Shown here one piece after another: positions 10,806 through 21,806 of a DNA stretch of 64,000 nucleotides. The stretch spans positions 91,087 through 155,086 of the forward strand of contig JAGFNK010000071.1 in NCBI GenBank assembly GCA_025769875.1, given 5' to 3'. The translations under genes were made by a program, and so were the position numbers. The notes beneath the pieces were generated by a model. It worked only from the letters and a program-made list of their open reading frames with translations, was not told the origin of the DNA and did no database searches. Position 1 is the stretch's first letter, and the number at the start of each line of letters is the position of its first letter. Source of the stretch: Russula earlei. Its lineage: Eukaryota; Basidiomycota; Agaricomycetes; Russulales; Russulaceae.

Positions 10806-12016
10806 GATTACTTTCAGGCAGACGGCCAGGGTGGTTCACTTGGAAGTGAATGAGCCACCGCGTAGACTTGGGTTGTGGAAACCGTTGTACAGTAAATAGA
10901 ACTACAAGTACTAGTACTGATGTGGGTGCGGTGAACCATCATGCCATGTGGATGAGGGCGCGCTCTTCAAATCGACGGTCATTCTGAGACAGCTGTGGCG
11001 ACGTACTGACTGGTTGCAGTGATCGTACGGCAATGCCAAGTTCACACTTCACACAGCAGCTGGCAATCTGGTGCATATCCGTTCCATTCGACACCTCATC
11101 CATGATCGGGCGGGGACGGAGGGCGTTTCCGACGTTGCATCTAGTCTTCAAGCTTCGAGTTTCAAGCCCTGAAAATAACAGTCTTTGCTTGCCGGTGCAG
11201 CCCACACGCGCTTGTACAAAACCATGATGACTCTATGATGTTTTACAAGCCGCTTTGCACTGCGCTTGACCTCTCCTACCTATACAAACTCCGTAGCCGA
11301 TCAGATAAGCGCGTGCTTGTCGGATATGCTCAACGCGCACTCAGGAACCAACCCCCAACGTGCCCTCAATGTGCTCCGTTGACCCGGGAAACGAGTGTTT
11401 TGCGCACGACCGTTCGATCTTACCACAGTTGATCGAAGTCGCCGCTCTCTTTATAACTTCGACTGTCGGTGCACTGTCCGCCCCCTCCGCTTGGCTGATT
11501 CTAGTCTCCGGGTGAGTGACAAGTAGTGGTTTCTGCTCTTCAAGTTTTTTTTTTTCTGTCCATCGATACTCCAAGACAATGGAAGTGCCCTCTGACTTGG
11601 AGGCTCGACAACAAGGGGCAGGTCAGTGTCATATTCTCTCATCCTCTCCCGGCAGTTCCTCATTCCCCATATCCCAGTCTCCAGACCTAGACCAAGGACG
11701 CGACGGCGTCACATTACACCAAAGCCGAGTCGAGGACGGAAAGTTTCCACAAGTTGACTCTCTCTGAACTCAGCATGTCCCCCCAGTTGCTAAATATGGC
11801 GATACATCCCGCCACATATTGGAAATTGTGCGAGTCTGAAGCGGAAATCAAGGACAGGAAGTTCATCGAGAGGTTCAGGCGATACTAATTCAATGGTCTT
11901 CTTGGTGAGAGGTGACCTGTATCGGGTATCTCCCACTTCGTGTTGCAGCCATTTAACATCCCATTTCAGAATAGTTTGTTCTCCTCCATCGTTGCTAAAT
12001 ATACAAGTGGATCTTC
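10806..12016. other. Intergenic region, no supported gene
   Basis: About 1.2 kb downstream of COG8. A plus-strand ATG frame at 11579 (MEVPSDLEARQQGAG) of about 60 codons and a following short frame near 11780-11888 are the only candidates. Neither resembles a family I know. Confidence 0.5.
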
Positions 12017-12111
12017 TATGTCGGAAAATTGGGAGGGTGATTATATTTAAATATAATCACAATATGATGCTATAAAATCCAATATAATCACCCTCCCAAT
12101 TTTCTGACATA
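12017..12111. repeat. 95-bp hairpin MITE with TA ends
   Basis: Nearly perfect 31-bp inverted repeats at 12017-12047 and 12081-12111 (core GGGAGGGTGATTATATT and its complement, one mismatch in the first 6 bases) around a 33-bp AT-rich loop. Both ends are TA, as expected for a Tc1/mariner-type target. Reads as a tiny non-autonomous fold-back element. Confidence 0.8.
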
Positions 12112-12465
12112 TCTCAGCCCATCCAGCATTTGACTCCTTCTCAGCCCCCATCTTCAACAATCAGCCCTTTGTGTTTTCTGCCTCTGTTTCTTTCTCAGCA
12201 TGATAAGCACTCTGGGATGCGCTCAGATACATTGGTGTCATGAGTATTTTGTGATTTGCCTAGGTGTGCGGCAAGACCATTGGATGGTCCATGTCCCACA
12301 AGTTTATCCTTTTTTTGGCCTGGAAACAAGAAAACAACAACAGTATTGGGGATGAGGGCGCACGTGACCCATGTTGAGGTTGCAAATGGTGACTACCTTG
12401 TTTGCGGAGCTTTAAAATGCCTGGATGTGGCATCATTTGACTCGGAGTTTGAAGTAGTGTTTATA

Positions 12466-12683
12466 CAGTGACCCAAAAAACCGTTCAAATGTTTTGTACA
12501 TTTTCATTGTATTAACCATATCTAGAGAACCACTGCAGCTGATAACATGTTAGTGGGCTTGTTTTAAAGCTCTACATCATAGCTTTGTAATGAAATACTA
12601 TATATACTATGAACATAATTATGTAAGAAGATATAAGATATTTCTTCCAGTGTATCCATTTGAACAGTTTTTTTGCCTTGGTA
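12466..12683 (+). repeat. Left terminal inverted repeat of Tc1 element
   Basis: 218 bp, about 85% matching the complement of 13868-14085. Confidence 0.9.
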
Positions 12684-12707
12684 TCTAAATAGGGTATATG
12701 CCAAAAA

Positions 12708-13724
12708 TTAGTAGTTTGTGTATCCTCCATTTGCTTTGAACACCTCTTCCACCCTCCTAGGCATACTTTCTATCAAATTCTGCACAACAGTTTGATCAAT
12801 GGCCTCCCATTCCAGCTGTGTGCACTCCCAAAGTTCATTGATTCCCTTAGGGGGTGTTGGATAAGCTGCAAGCTTCTTTTTGAGATGAGCCCAAAGATGC
12901 TCAATAGGATTGAGGTCTGGGGATTGAGCTGGCCAGTCCATGACCTGAATTCTGTGGTCTTGGAACCAAGATGTGGCAAGCCTGCTCTTGTGGATAGAGG
13001 CATTGTCCTGTTGAAAGAGGGTATCTTTGCATTTCTTCTTGAAATACTTGATAGATGCAAGTAGTTCATCCTCCAAAATGCTGCAATAAAGTTCAGCATC
13101 CATCTTTCCATCAATCTTTGCTGCATGCCCAACTCCTTCCCAAGACATGCAGCCCCACAACATCAAGGAACCTCCTCCATGTTTGACTGTTGGCTGAACA
13201 AGGTGTTCAGAAAGGTGCTCTCCTCTTTTTTTCCAGGCCCATTTCTTGCCATCTGAGCCCATATGATTGATTTTGGTCTCATCTGACCAAATTACCCTCT
13301 TCCAGTCCTCCACAGTCCAGTATAGGTACTTTTCTGCAAAGTCCTTTCTGGCCCTATAGTGACTTGGTTTAAGGTAAGGCCTCTTCTTCTTTGTAACTGC
13401 CTTCAAGCCTGCCTTGTTAAGGTAGTTTCGAATGGTCTGATTGGAGATAGTGGACTCTTTGATGACCTCCAACCTTCTAGCAACCTGAGGAGCAGTATCT
13501 GCTTCTCCAGAGCTAAGAAGGCATGTGGCAAAGCGGATGTCAAGGTTAGAGAGCTTGGAAGGACGACCTCCAGAGGACTTTGGAAGGTCAGGAAGGTATT
13601 TCTGGCAAATGTTGGTGATTGAACCAATGCTTCTGTGTGCTGCCTTGGCAATGTTACGAACTGAATGGTTGGCCTGGAGAAGGGAGATGATGTAGTTGAC
13701 TTCATGAGGAAGAAGAGACTGCAT
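12708..13724 (-). CDS. Tc1/mariner transposase, DD34E, intact
   Basis: 338 codons from ATG 13724 (MQSLLPHEVNYIISLLQ) to TAA 12710-12708; the frame is open further upstream but has no ATG there. The N-terminus has a paired-type helix-turn-helix (SVRNIAKAAHRSIGSITNIC) and a GGRPSKL basic hook. A second HTH is followed by the catalytic core: WSDETKI (first Asp), QQDNASIH (second Asp) and SPDLNPIEHLW (Glu). Exactly 34 residues separate the second Asp and the Glu, the Tc1 spacing. No stops or frameshifts. With intact repeats and TA flanks it looks recently active. Confidence 0.95.
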   Translation of the reverse strand: MQSLLPHEVNYIISLLQANHSVRNIAKAAHRSIGSITNICQKYLPDLPKSSGGRPSKLSNLDIRFATCLLSSGEADTAPQVARRLEVIKESTISNQTIRNYLNKAGLKAVTKKKRPYLKPSHYRARKDFAEKYLYWTVEDWKRVIWSDETKINHMGSDGKKWAWKKRGEHLSEHLVQPTVKHGGGSLMLWGCMSWEGVGHAAKIDGKMDAELYCSILEDELLASIKYFKKKCKDTLFQQDNASIHKSRLATSWFQDHRIQVMDWPAQSPDLNPIEHLWAHLKKKLAAYPTPPKGINELWECTQLEWEAIDQTVVQNLIESMPRRVEEVFKANGGYTNY

Positions 13725-13867
13725 GATGTTGTTGGTGAAGAAGAAGCAGCTGTTTTGGCTTATTTGCACATGGTTTGAGTTTATTATAGGTCACATGACC
13801 TCCATCTTCGATTTTAGCCCTCTGGGGAAAGAATATGACTCTTAATCTGAGAAATAATGAATTCACT

Positions 13868-14085
13868 TACCAAGGCCAAAAAACTGTTCAAATGGGTACA
13901 CCAGCAAACATACCTTATATATTCCTAAATAATTATGCTTATGCTGTATAAAGTATACCATTACAAAGCTATGATGTAGAGCTTGAAAACAAACCTAGTT
14001 ACATATTATTAGCTGCAGTGGTTCTCTAGATATGGTCAATACAATGAAAATGTACAAAACATTTGAATGGTTTTTTGGGTCACTG
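13868..14085 (-). repeat. Right terminal inverted repeat of Tc1 element
   Basis: Complement of the left repeat, ending GGGTCACTG before TA. Confidence 0.9.
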
Positions 14086-14087
14086 TA

Positions 14088-14559
14088 CTAACACTGCTCC
14101 GCCTGCACAATTCTTGGTCCTTACAGGATCGGTGATACTCAATGCCAAATTCACACAAACCGGTTGATTGTGCATCTCCGGAAACCCCATTAGACTCCCT
14201 ACACACCACACTCACTTCACACCTTACCCCCGCATCACACAGCCAGATCCCCTCATTCCGCCCTCACCGCACACAGCCTGTACATCATGCCAAACTCACT
14301 CGGCACCATCGGGACACTCCATCTGTTCCCCGCATCCACTCTCATTTAGACATTCTGGGTCTTGCTCGCGTCCGCGTCCGAAATATCTCGGAGGGACTGC
14401 GCACGCAGATCCGAGAGGGGCGCTTGTCGCATACGGCTTGGCTACAGCGGAATAGATCTAGAGGCTACATATCGGGAAAGCCCCCTTTATCGGAATCTGC
14501 CGACAGGTGGCAAGTCGCGTATCCATATGTGATCGGCGCACTTGCGTAAACTGGTACCT
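14088..14559. other. Intergenic, possibly flank of decayed copia
   Basis: A Ser/Thr/His-rich open frame (14142-14549) without recognisable motif. Probably chance or retroelement debris. Confidence 0.35.
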
Positions 14560-14599
14560 GGGATCTCAATGATCTTATTGATCTTATCAGCATGGGTGT

Positions 14600-15720
14600 G
14601 TTAAGCACACAAATCCGTCAAGAGATTTCGCGCGCGCCTTCTAATTGCATAGGGGTTCACCCAAGTCGAAGGCATTGTAGTTGATGAAACCTTCTCACCA
14701 GTAGCCAGGTCCGAGTCTTAGCGACTCTTTATTAGCGTTGATCACGCTATAGGATTGGGAGATCCGAAGACGTCCAGTCGGCGTCCCTCTTCGGCTCACT
14801 GGGTGATGAAGATTAGATTCATTTGGAGCAACCGCAAGGTTTCATCACACCAAAAGCACTTACTGGTCTTACACAGACCTATCATACATGGGATTTATGC
14901 TCTCATGGAGTCCTTAGTGGCTCACGTTCACTCGCACGCATTCTCATGCGGGCATATGTCATCGCCAAGACGTGGGGGGATCGCATTATCATTTTATCAT
15001 TTCATCATTATCCTCTGTGTCGATGACGTTACTATCTTAGGCGACTCTCACAGTTTCCACGCCCACCTCTGCGGGCATACACCTCACACATCTATCTTTG
15101 TCTACGTGCTACGAGTTGACAGATCTAGGCGAGATCGCGTCATACCTTGGGATCCGCATTTCACGTGATCGCTCGGCTAACACAGACATCGATCAATCAA
15201 GGTACATCTCGGATTGCTTCGGGATGGCGGATTCCACTCCACTCCTGTAATCTCGGAGGTCTCACCTCGGGATGGCAGACTTCTGCTCCGCTTTCGCATT
15301 CCGCTCCGTTCCGACGCGGAAACGCAGTGATCAAGCACTCCGGAGAAGCAACACCTATGAAGACTAGGCAATATCAGCGTTCTATTGGAAGCCTCCTCTA
15401 TGTGCACATCTGGGACGCGTTTTACACACCTTCCTTTGCAGTCTCTCGACTGTAAGCTCACACGCATTCACACACTTTCTCTTGCAGTCTCTCGACTGTG
15501 CGTTCATACGCGTCCACACGCGTTCACCCTTCCTTTTGGAGTCTTTCGACTCACAGTCTCTGGACTCACCCACTTTTCATTCATTGCAGTCCTATCTTAT
15601 CAGGACGTCTACGCACTGATAGTCCACTTCGCTGCACGCCCACACGCGACTCCAGTCTTTTGTGTCACTGGATCAGATCTTATCTCGCATCGACCGCTGT
15701 ATCAATCATGGGGGGATGTT
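14600..15720 (+). pseudogene. Decayed Ty1/copia pol fragment (reverse transcriptase region)
   Basis: Several short plus-strand frames, in order, match copia reverse transcriptase: EQPQGFITPK (about 14824), a segment SYLGIRISRDRSANTDIDQS then RYISDCFGMAD (15130-15240), and RQYQRSIGSLLY (about 15367). They sit in different frames with stops, so nothing can be made. In the 3' part short direct repeats of CTTTCGACTC/GTCTCTCGACTGT type occur (15440-15570). Confidence 0.75.
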
Positions 15721-16175
15721 GAGATTACCACTGCTTTGGGCAGTCTGATGTAATCACAGCCCAGTCGCATTAACACGTCGGCTCCCACGGACCGGGCGCT
15801 CTCGGCTCACGCACGTCGCTCACGTGTCGGATCAGCCCGGACCGGCTCAGCTCAGATGCTGCAGCCTGCGTATGTTACAATGATAAGTTAATTGATGACA
15901 ATCGGTAGCTACTAACGACTGATCCTTTATGATACAAGTTGGTAGTTATGATTACTTTGCTTAGAGACGCTTTCGCGTATTTAAGAGGCACTCAATTAGC
16001 TAGATTGCTTCAGTTTTGTCTTACACAAACTGAAGTGAGTACTTACTGTTTCCTATCTTATCTATCACATCTAATCACGCGTTGTAGATATCCTTTGATA
16101 GGTATTACTTGATTTACAGTTTTGTCTTACACAAACTGAAATATCTTTTGATAGATCTTAAGGATCTTATCGCTC
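15705..16175 (+). repeat. Putative LTR remnant downstream of decayed copia
   Basis: Follows a purine stretch (ATGGGGGGATG, 15708-15718) that could be the polypurine tract. Contains a TATTTAAGAGG box near 15978. A hairpin-forming CAGTTTTGTCTTACACAAAC sequence occurs twice, at 16012-16032 and 16118-16138. Only one copy is present, so LTR status is inferred. Confidence 0.5.
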
Positions 16176-16199
16176 TTATCATAACCTGCGCCCATCTGC

Positions 16200-17506
16200 T
16201 TCAACAAAGAAGGGGGAAGAACGAAAACGCACTCAAAGGGTGAGACACCCATTGACTGCCTTGATGGACTGCGTCATCACCGCAGTGCTGCCCGGGCCGT
16301 TGCTGTGAGATGGGGTACAAACACGAACACGGGAATGGTCATGCACAAAAAACCCCCGCTTGCAAGTGGGCAAACTTGCATGGTTTTCAGGGTCGGGGAA
16401 GGACGCAAGGTAGAGCTGAGGAGGCAGAGGAAAAAAAATAAAGAAAGGTGTGAAACGCACGAAATGCGTGTCACACCACATGCTCCACTCCTCAGCGTTC
16501 TGATGGCTGTGACATCGCCGTGGCGCAGGCCATTCTGTTGCTGTGAGAAGAGGTTAAAAAGAGCGGAGTAAAAAATAAAATAAAAAAGATCAAACGCACT
16601 GGGTCATGGTTGCACAGGATAGTGTTCATGGCCATTTTGGTCTTGCACTGGAGTCGCCATGCGTGCTGGAGGAGATTGTGAAGCAGTGGGCATTGAGGTG
16701 CAATGGAATGTGTGATGATGGGAGAGCAAGAGAAATTTCGCCAGGGTGGATGTGCCATCATCACGGCCATGGGCACGTCGCCATCACGGCGGCCAGATCG
16801 TCACAGTGGCCATGGGCCATGCTCATGATTCGTGGCCATCGCGAGGTCGCCATGGCCATGCCCGAGTCGTCGTCATCGTCGTGAGGAGGAGGGGAATGGG
16901 GGCCAGTGGGTGGAGTGCTTCGCCAGGGCAAATGTGCCGTCGTCATGGCCATGAGCACACCACCGTCATGGCGGCCAGATCGTCACAGTGGCCATGGCCA
17001 CGCTCACGATTCATGGCCGTCGCGAGGGCACTATGGCCATGCCTGAGTCATCGTCATCGTCATCAATGCAGTGACACAGGATATGGGAGTGGGGAAGCAG
17101 CTTGAGTGGTAGTAAGGAGAGGGAGAGGATGAGAGAGAACGCATGAAAACGGAACAAAAAACGCACCTGCGGAAACAACAGCTCGCAGGAAAACTCCAAT
17201 GAGGCCAGTGAAATTTTGAGGAGGAAACCGGGGTTTTGAGAGTCTTGAACTGGGACCTTGGGGAAGGAAGAGTGGGAAGGAAAGGGGAAAGAGAGGAAGA
17301 GGGAAGGCAGAGAGAGGAAGGACGGCAGACAGAACAAAAAAACGAATGCGCGTTCGTAAAACGAAAACGCCGCAGCTGAAAGAATTTTTTCATTGCTTAG
17401 TAAACTTAAAGATCCATTTAAGGAAATTCTTGGTAAGCAAAAGCGTCCCAATGGAGGCAGCTCGGGGTGGACCCTGACTCTCTGTTCTCATTTTAATTAG
17501 TTGACA
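16200..17506. repeat. Non-coding repeat block, copy A
   Basis: GGCCAT-rich, A-run-rich sequence without coding potential. It includes two tandem units of about 140 bp (about 16742-16882 and 16923-17062) built on CGGCCAGATCGTCACAGTGG, and ends with a 130-bp segment (about 17376-17506) that recurs almost unchanged at 21335-21465. Direct orientation relative to copy B. Confidence 0.8.
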
Positions 17507-19839
17507 GCTGAAGCTTGCTTGGGCTTCGCCCAAGGGGTGCGCCTTCGGCAGGCCATGAGCAATACTCTTCATGTGTAATCCTTTTTTGGATAAAGGAAGA
17601 GGAGGTATATCATAATCTCACAATTATCATCATATGTAATCCTGTTTACTTATAAGGCCCATTTTAGCAGTTATATTGGTGATCTCTGAAAAATCCTTGA
17701 GTTTCAAATGTTTCACTTTGGGTTCAAAACTTTGTTTCTAAAAGGCCCTAATATGCCTTTAGTATCACTCATTACTGGGTATAATCCCTTTTTGAGTGAA
17801 TGTGTAATCTTCATGTCATCTAGTAGAACAATCCATATCATTATACTAAATCTCAACCAAAAACAGAGCTCTCACCATGATCCTATCAAAGACAGTAATT
17901 CATATGGCCAAGTCAACTGCCAATCAGTATGTGTCTTTGATGTTAATCACTCAACCAACCATAGTGCTGCAGCTCAGCCCAGTTAAATGGGATAGATTCA
18001 AATCATTTATCAATGGAAAATAAAAAAATCATTACATCCACTGAAAGTAACATAGTCAACTGGATTGCATTCGGTGTGATACATCCACATTTGTGAAGGA
18101 AATGGGCTGAGAGCTGGCCAAGAAAACACAACTCGACGTGACATCGCAAGTGCGGGAAACTGTCATGTGCCATCAGCGTCTTGGGGTGTGGGAATTGGCC
18201 CGGTCGTGTGTCGAAGGAGGTTGAAAGACTAAGGATAGGGAAGAGGGTATTTAGAAAACTGAAACAGGAAGAAAAGGAAAAATGCATGCACACACGGGGA
18301 AAAGAAAGCGAGCTGGAACAGGTCCAAGCGCAATAATCGCAGATTGTTGAACATTCAAGTGACTTGTCATTTGAGGCTGAGCTTGATGGTGGTGTAATCG
18401 TTGCGGACCTGGACGTGCTGTTACTATGACAGGATAGAAATCGAGAGTGAATCGAGAAGGAAAAAAAAAAAAAAAAAAAAGGAAATGCGTACAGGCCACT
18501 GTGGTGCTGTCCTCGCGTTTTGCAGCAAATGAGTAGAATTTTAAAAAAATGCACCGAGCCCGCGAAACAAAATGCATCGCGCGCACTTGAGTGGGTAGAG
18601 GAGATGGGAGGAGGGGGAGGACAGAGGACAGGACAGGACAGGGATGCGGAATGCGTCATGGTCGCGCGACCCCTAACGCGCGAGAACGCGAGAATGTCAT
18701 GCACACGGGAAGCACAGTTGTGTGCCATTCGGGGTTTCATGCACACCCCACCGTCGTTGGCCAGGGCCGCGCGAGGGATTTGAAAGCGGTGAGAACGGCC
18801 CATTTTGGCGTTGCAAATGGCCGCATCCATGCAATGCATTGACCCGTCGCTCACAGGAGGCCCTTTTTTGGCGGCGTGGGTCAACCGGAGCAGAGGGGAG
18901 GGGAGAGGAACACCGCGCGCTTGGAACTGGCATGTATAGGAGCTGGAGAGGAAAAGAAAATATCAAAAATTGTATAGAAATGAAAACGAAAAACGCACGT
19001 GGTCTTGGCCATTGTGAGGTAGTCATATCCATGGCCGAGTTGTCATGGTCACCACTGCAGGGGAATGGGTGCCATTGGGTGGGAGAGTGCTGCCGTGAGT
19101 GCCATAAGGACATCGCCTTGAAGCCCAACAGGGAACTGTGTATTGGGAAGGAGAGGATGAGAGAGCGTGTGAAGAAGTGAAAGAAAAAAGAAAAACGCGC
19201 ACCGGGTTCGTGATTCCACTGAATTGTTCTAGTGGCCATTTTGATCATGGTCTGGCGTTGACCCCATGGGCGGTGTTGACCGGTCTTGGACATCCAGAGA
19301 GGGTGGGGTGGAGGAGAGGGCAGAGGAGAGGAAAAAGGGGAAGAGAGAAGTGCGCCGCTCGCTTGAGCATTCGAGAATTTGACGACGTCAATAAGGCGTG
19401 CTTGACATTCGAAGTGCCGTCGCAGCACCGTGCATCGCTCTTGGGCAGTATGCTGTGCCATGTCACTGTAAGAACCGGTCAGAAAGAGCAATCCAAATGG
19501 AAAGAAAAAAAAACGCACCGGATGATGGAAACTGGCAGGTTGGGTCTCAGTGAGAGATTCGAGGCAGAGGAGAAAGGACCCGTGAAAACAAAAACGAACG
19601 ACGCACGGGTGCCACGCAATGGACACGGGAAAACACCTGTCACATGCACCACTTGAGGCCGAGCTTGATGGCTGTATTATCACCGTGGCCCATAGCTGTG
19701 CTGTCACTGGCCTGCATGCTGGAACCGGCACTTGCGTTCCTTGATTCGCAACTAAATCTGAGTGAGAACTCACATGAAATGAAAGAAAAAACAAAAGCAA
19801 AAGCAATAACGCATGCACAGAGCTTAACGCGTGAAACTT
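17507..19839. repeat. Spacer between repeat copies, degenerate repeat units
   Basis: From about 18450 repeated motifs recur: an A-rich run followed by ACGCAC(C/G) and a segment like GGGTTCGTGG, for example near 18990, 19200 and 19510. 17580-18000 is AT-rich and unique in the window. No coding gene seen; long frames here are low-complexity. Confidence 0.5.
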
Positions 19840-21465
19840 GTGCACGCGGGAAAACACGACATAAACCCATAGACACCCATTGAACCCTTGCAAGCGCCTT
19901 GACGACTGCGTCATCATTGCGGTCCTGGCCATTCTGTTGTTGTGAGAAGGGGAGTAAAAAAAAAAAAAACAAAGTGCACCAAGTTCGTGGTCACGCAGGA
20001 TTGTTTTCAAGGCCGTTGGGTGTTGTAGTGGTCTTGGCCTGGAGTCGCCATGTGTGCTGGAGTCGATTTGCAGGGCAGAGGGCATTGAATGCATAGGAAG
20101 TCGAGAAAGAAAAAAAATTGCCAGAAAAAACGCATGCGCATGCACCTGTTACAGACAGAATCTGGTTGAGGAACCATCTGGCATTGGCTGTTAGTCTTGC
20201 AGGAAGCGAGGCAGGAAGGGCAGGAAGGAGGGAAAGAGGGAGAGAAAGCAAAAAAAAAAGAGGACATGCGATGGTCACGCGCGAAAAATGCTGCTTGCAA
20301 AGCAGGCGAACTTGGCACGGTTTTCGGGGTCAGGGAAAGACACAAATTAGAGCTGAGGAGACAGGGTGAAATCACACGAAATGGGTGTCCCACGCATGGA
20401 CCACTCCTCAGTGTCTTGATGGCTGTCATTGCCATGGCGATGTACGTGCTGTCACTGTGAGAAAGGGTTAGAAAAAGTGCAACGGAAAAAAAGAATCAAA
20501 AAACGAAAGGAACATGAAACGCGCACCGGAATTGCGCGAGAGGTTTTGATGGCCACTGGGTGTGCTTGAGGTCCTGGCTCGGAGTGGTCACCCATGCTGG
20601 AAGGGCTTGTGCAAAACAATGGGCATGAAAGTGCAGGGGAACGCGAGAGGGTGGGAGAGCAAGCAAGAGAAAGCTTCGCCTGCCGTTGTCACGGCCATGG
20701 GCATGTCGCCATCACAGCGGCCAGATTGTCACAGTGGCCATGGGCCATGCTCACAATTCGTGGCCATCATGAGGTCGCCATGGCCATGGCTGAGTCGCCG
20801 TCATCGTCACAGCCACAGCATGGAGGTGCAGGGGATGGCAAGAAGGTGGGAGAGAAAGAGTGAGTGGAGCCATGTCGTCGTCAAGGCCATGGGTACGTCG
20901 CCATCATGGTGGCCAGATCATCACATTGGCTCATGGGCCATGCTCAAGATTTGTGACCGTCACGACATCGCTGTGGCCATGCCCAAGTCGTGGTCATCGT
21001 CACCACTGCAGTGATACAGGAGGAGAGGGGGCAGGTTGAAGAGGAGCTTGTCAGGGGCCTTCTTGGAAGAAAACGGGTGATGGGAAGGAGAGGGGTGAGA
21101 GGATGAGAGATGCACGCGAAAAAAAAAGAAACGAAAAACACACTGGAAACCACGGCTCATGGGAAAACTTGAAGAACTTGAGAATAGCCAGTGAAAACTT
21201 GAGGAAGCTGGCAGCTTGGGAGTGTTGACCTGGGACCCTGAGGAAGAAAGAGTGGGAAGGCCATGAGGGGAAGGAGAGAATGAATGATGGCAAAAGAAAA
21301 ACGAAAGCGCGTCGTAAAACGAAGATGCTGCAGGTGAAAGAATTTTTTCATTGCTTAGTAAATTTAAGAATCCGTTTAAGGGAATTCTTGGTAAGCGAAA
21401 GCGTCCAAATGGAGGCAGCTCGGGGTCGACCCTGACTCTCTGTTCTCATTTTAATTAGTTGATAT
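19840..21465. repeat. Non-coding repeat block, copy B
   Basis: Parallels copy A in the same order: the ACACCCATTGA/GACTGCGTCATCA segment (19880-19920), the GCTTGCAA...AGAGCTGAGGAG segment (20290-20365), paired CGGCCAGATTGTCACAGTGG units (about 20680-20820 and 20872-21010) and the terminal 130-bp segment. Copy B is longer by internal insertions. Confidence 0.8.
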
Positions 21466-21486
21466 ATAGACAATTGAGTAAGGGGG

Positions 21487-21659
21487 GCCTAAGGCCCATG
21501 ATACCAACTGAGAATTCTTGAACTTTGAACTTGAACTTGAATTTTGGGATTTTCCAAGAGTGACTGGTGTGACAAGTGTGATATAAGTGACATGGCATAT
21601 ATGATAAACTAATAGGTTTTTTTTTAATATGAGTTTTTATTCACTTGTGATTTGCATAT
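21487..21659 (+). mobile_element. Left part of a Harbinger-type MITE relic
   Basis: TAA then GGCCC...ACCAACTGAGAATTCTTG, the terminal repeat shared with 44782 and 63301. It is interrupted at 21659 by the nested LTR complex; its other half resumes at 37630 after the CATAT target duplication. Confidence 0.75.
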
Positions 21660-21806
21660 TGTCATGAACCAGTTCCCAGAGGGAGCCCTTGAAGGACCCT
21701 TACTTAATAGAGGAAACCCAGCCTCCATGGTGCCACCCTGTTCACATGGGCAAAAGGGGTGAGTAGAGATGTCCACAATATCACACATGCATTGTCGTGT
21801 GAGCAA
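21660..21806 (+). mobile_element. Outer S-family solo LTR, left piece
   Basis: Begins TGTCATGAACC after the target site CATAT (21655-21659). Together with 36814-37629 it makes 963 bp, exactly the length of the S LTR at 21883-22845. Split by the copia insertion, whose target duplication is AGCAA here (21802-21806) and AGCGA at 36809-36813. Confidence 0.85.

Larger units (their letters stand above)
12466..14085 (-). mobile_element. Complete Tc1-type DNA transposon, 1,620 bp
   Basis: Element begins CAGTGACCC and ends GGGTCACTG, with TA on each side (12464-12465 and 14086-14087) as target duplication. Terminal inverted repeats are long, about 218 bp (12466-12683 against 13868-14085). They show two conserved blocks: the outer about 75 bp are almost identical, and an inner CATTTGAACAGTTTTTT block recurs, resembling the IR/DR arrangement of Tc1 elements. 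It contains one intact transposase gene. Confidence 0.95.

Noticed and set aside
14142..14549. 135-codon plus-strand frame
   Set aside because: His/Thr/Pro-rich without any motif, next to decayed copia; not supported as a gene.
16277..21351. Long open frames of 90-480 codons in the 16-21 kb repeat block
   Set aside because: They are Phe/Ser/Leu-, Arg- or His-rich low-complexity translations of A-runs and GGCCAT repeats, present on both strands, with no domains.
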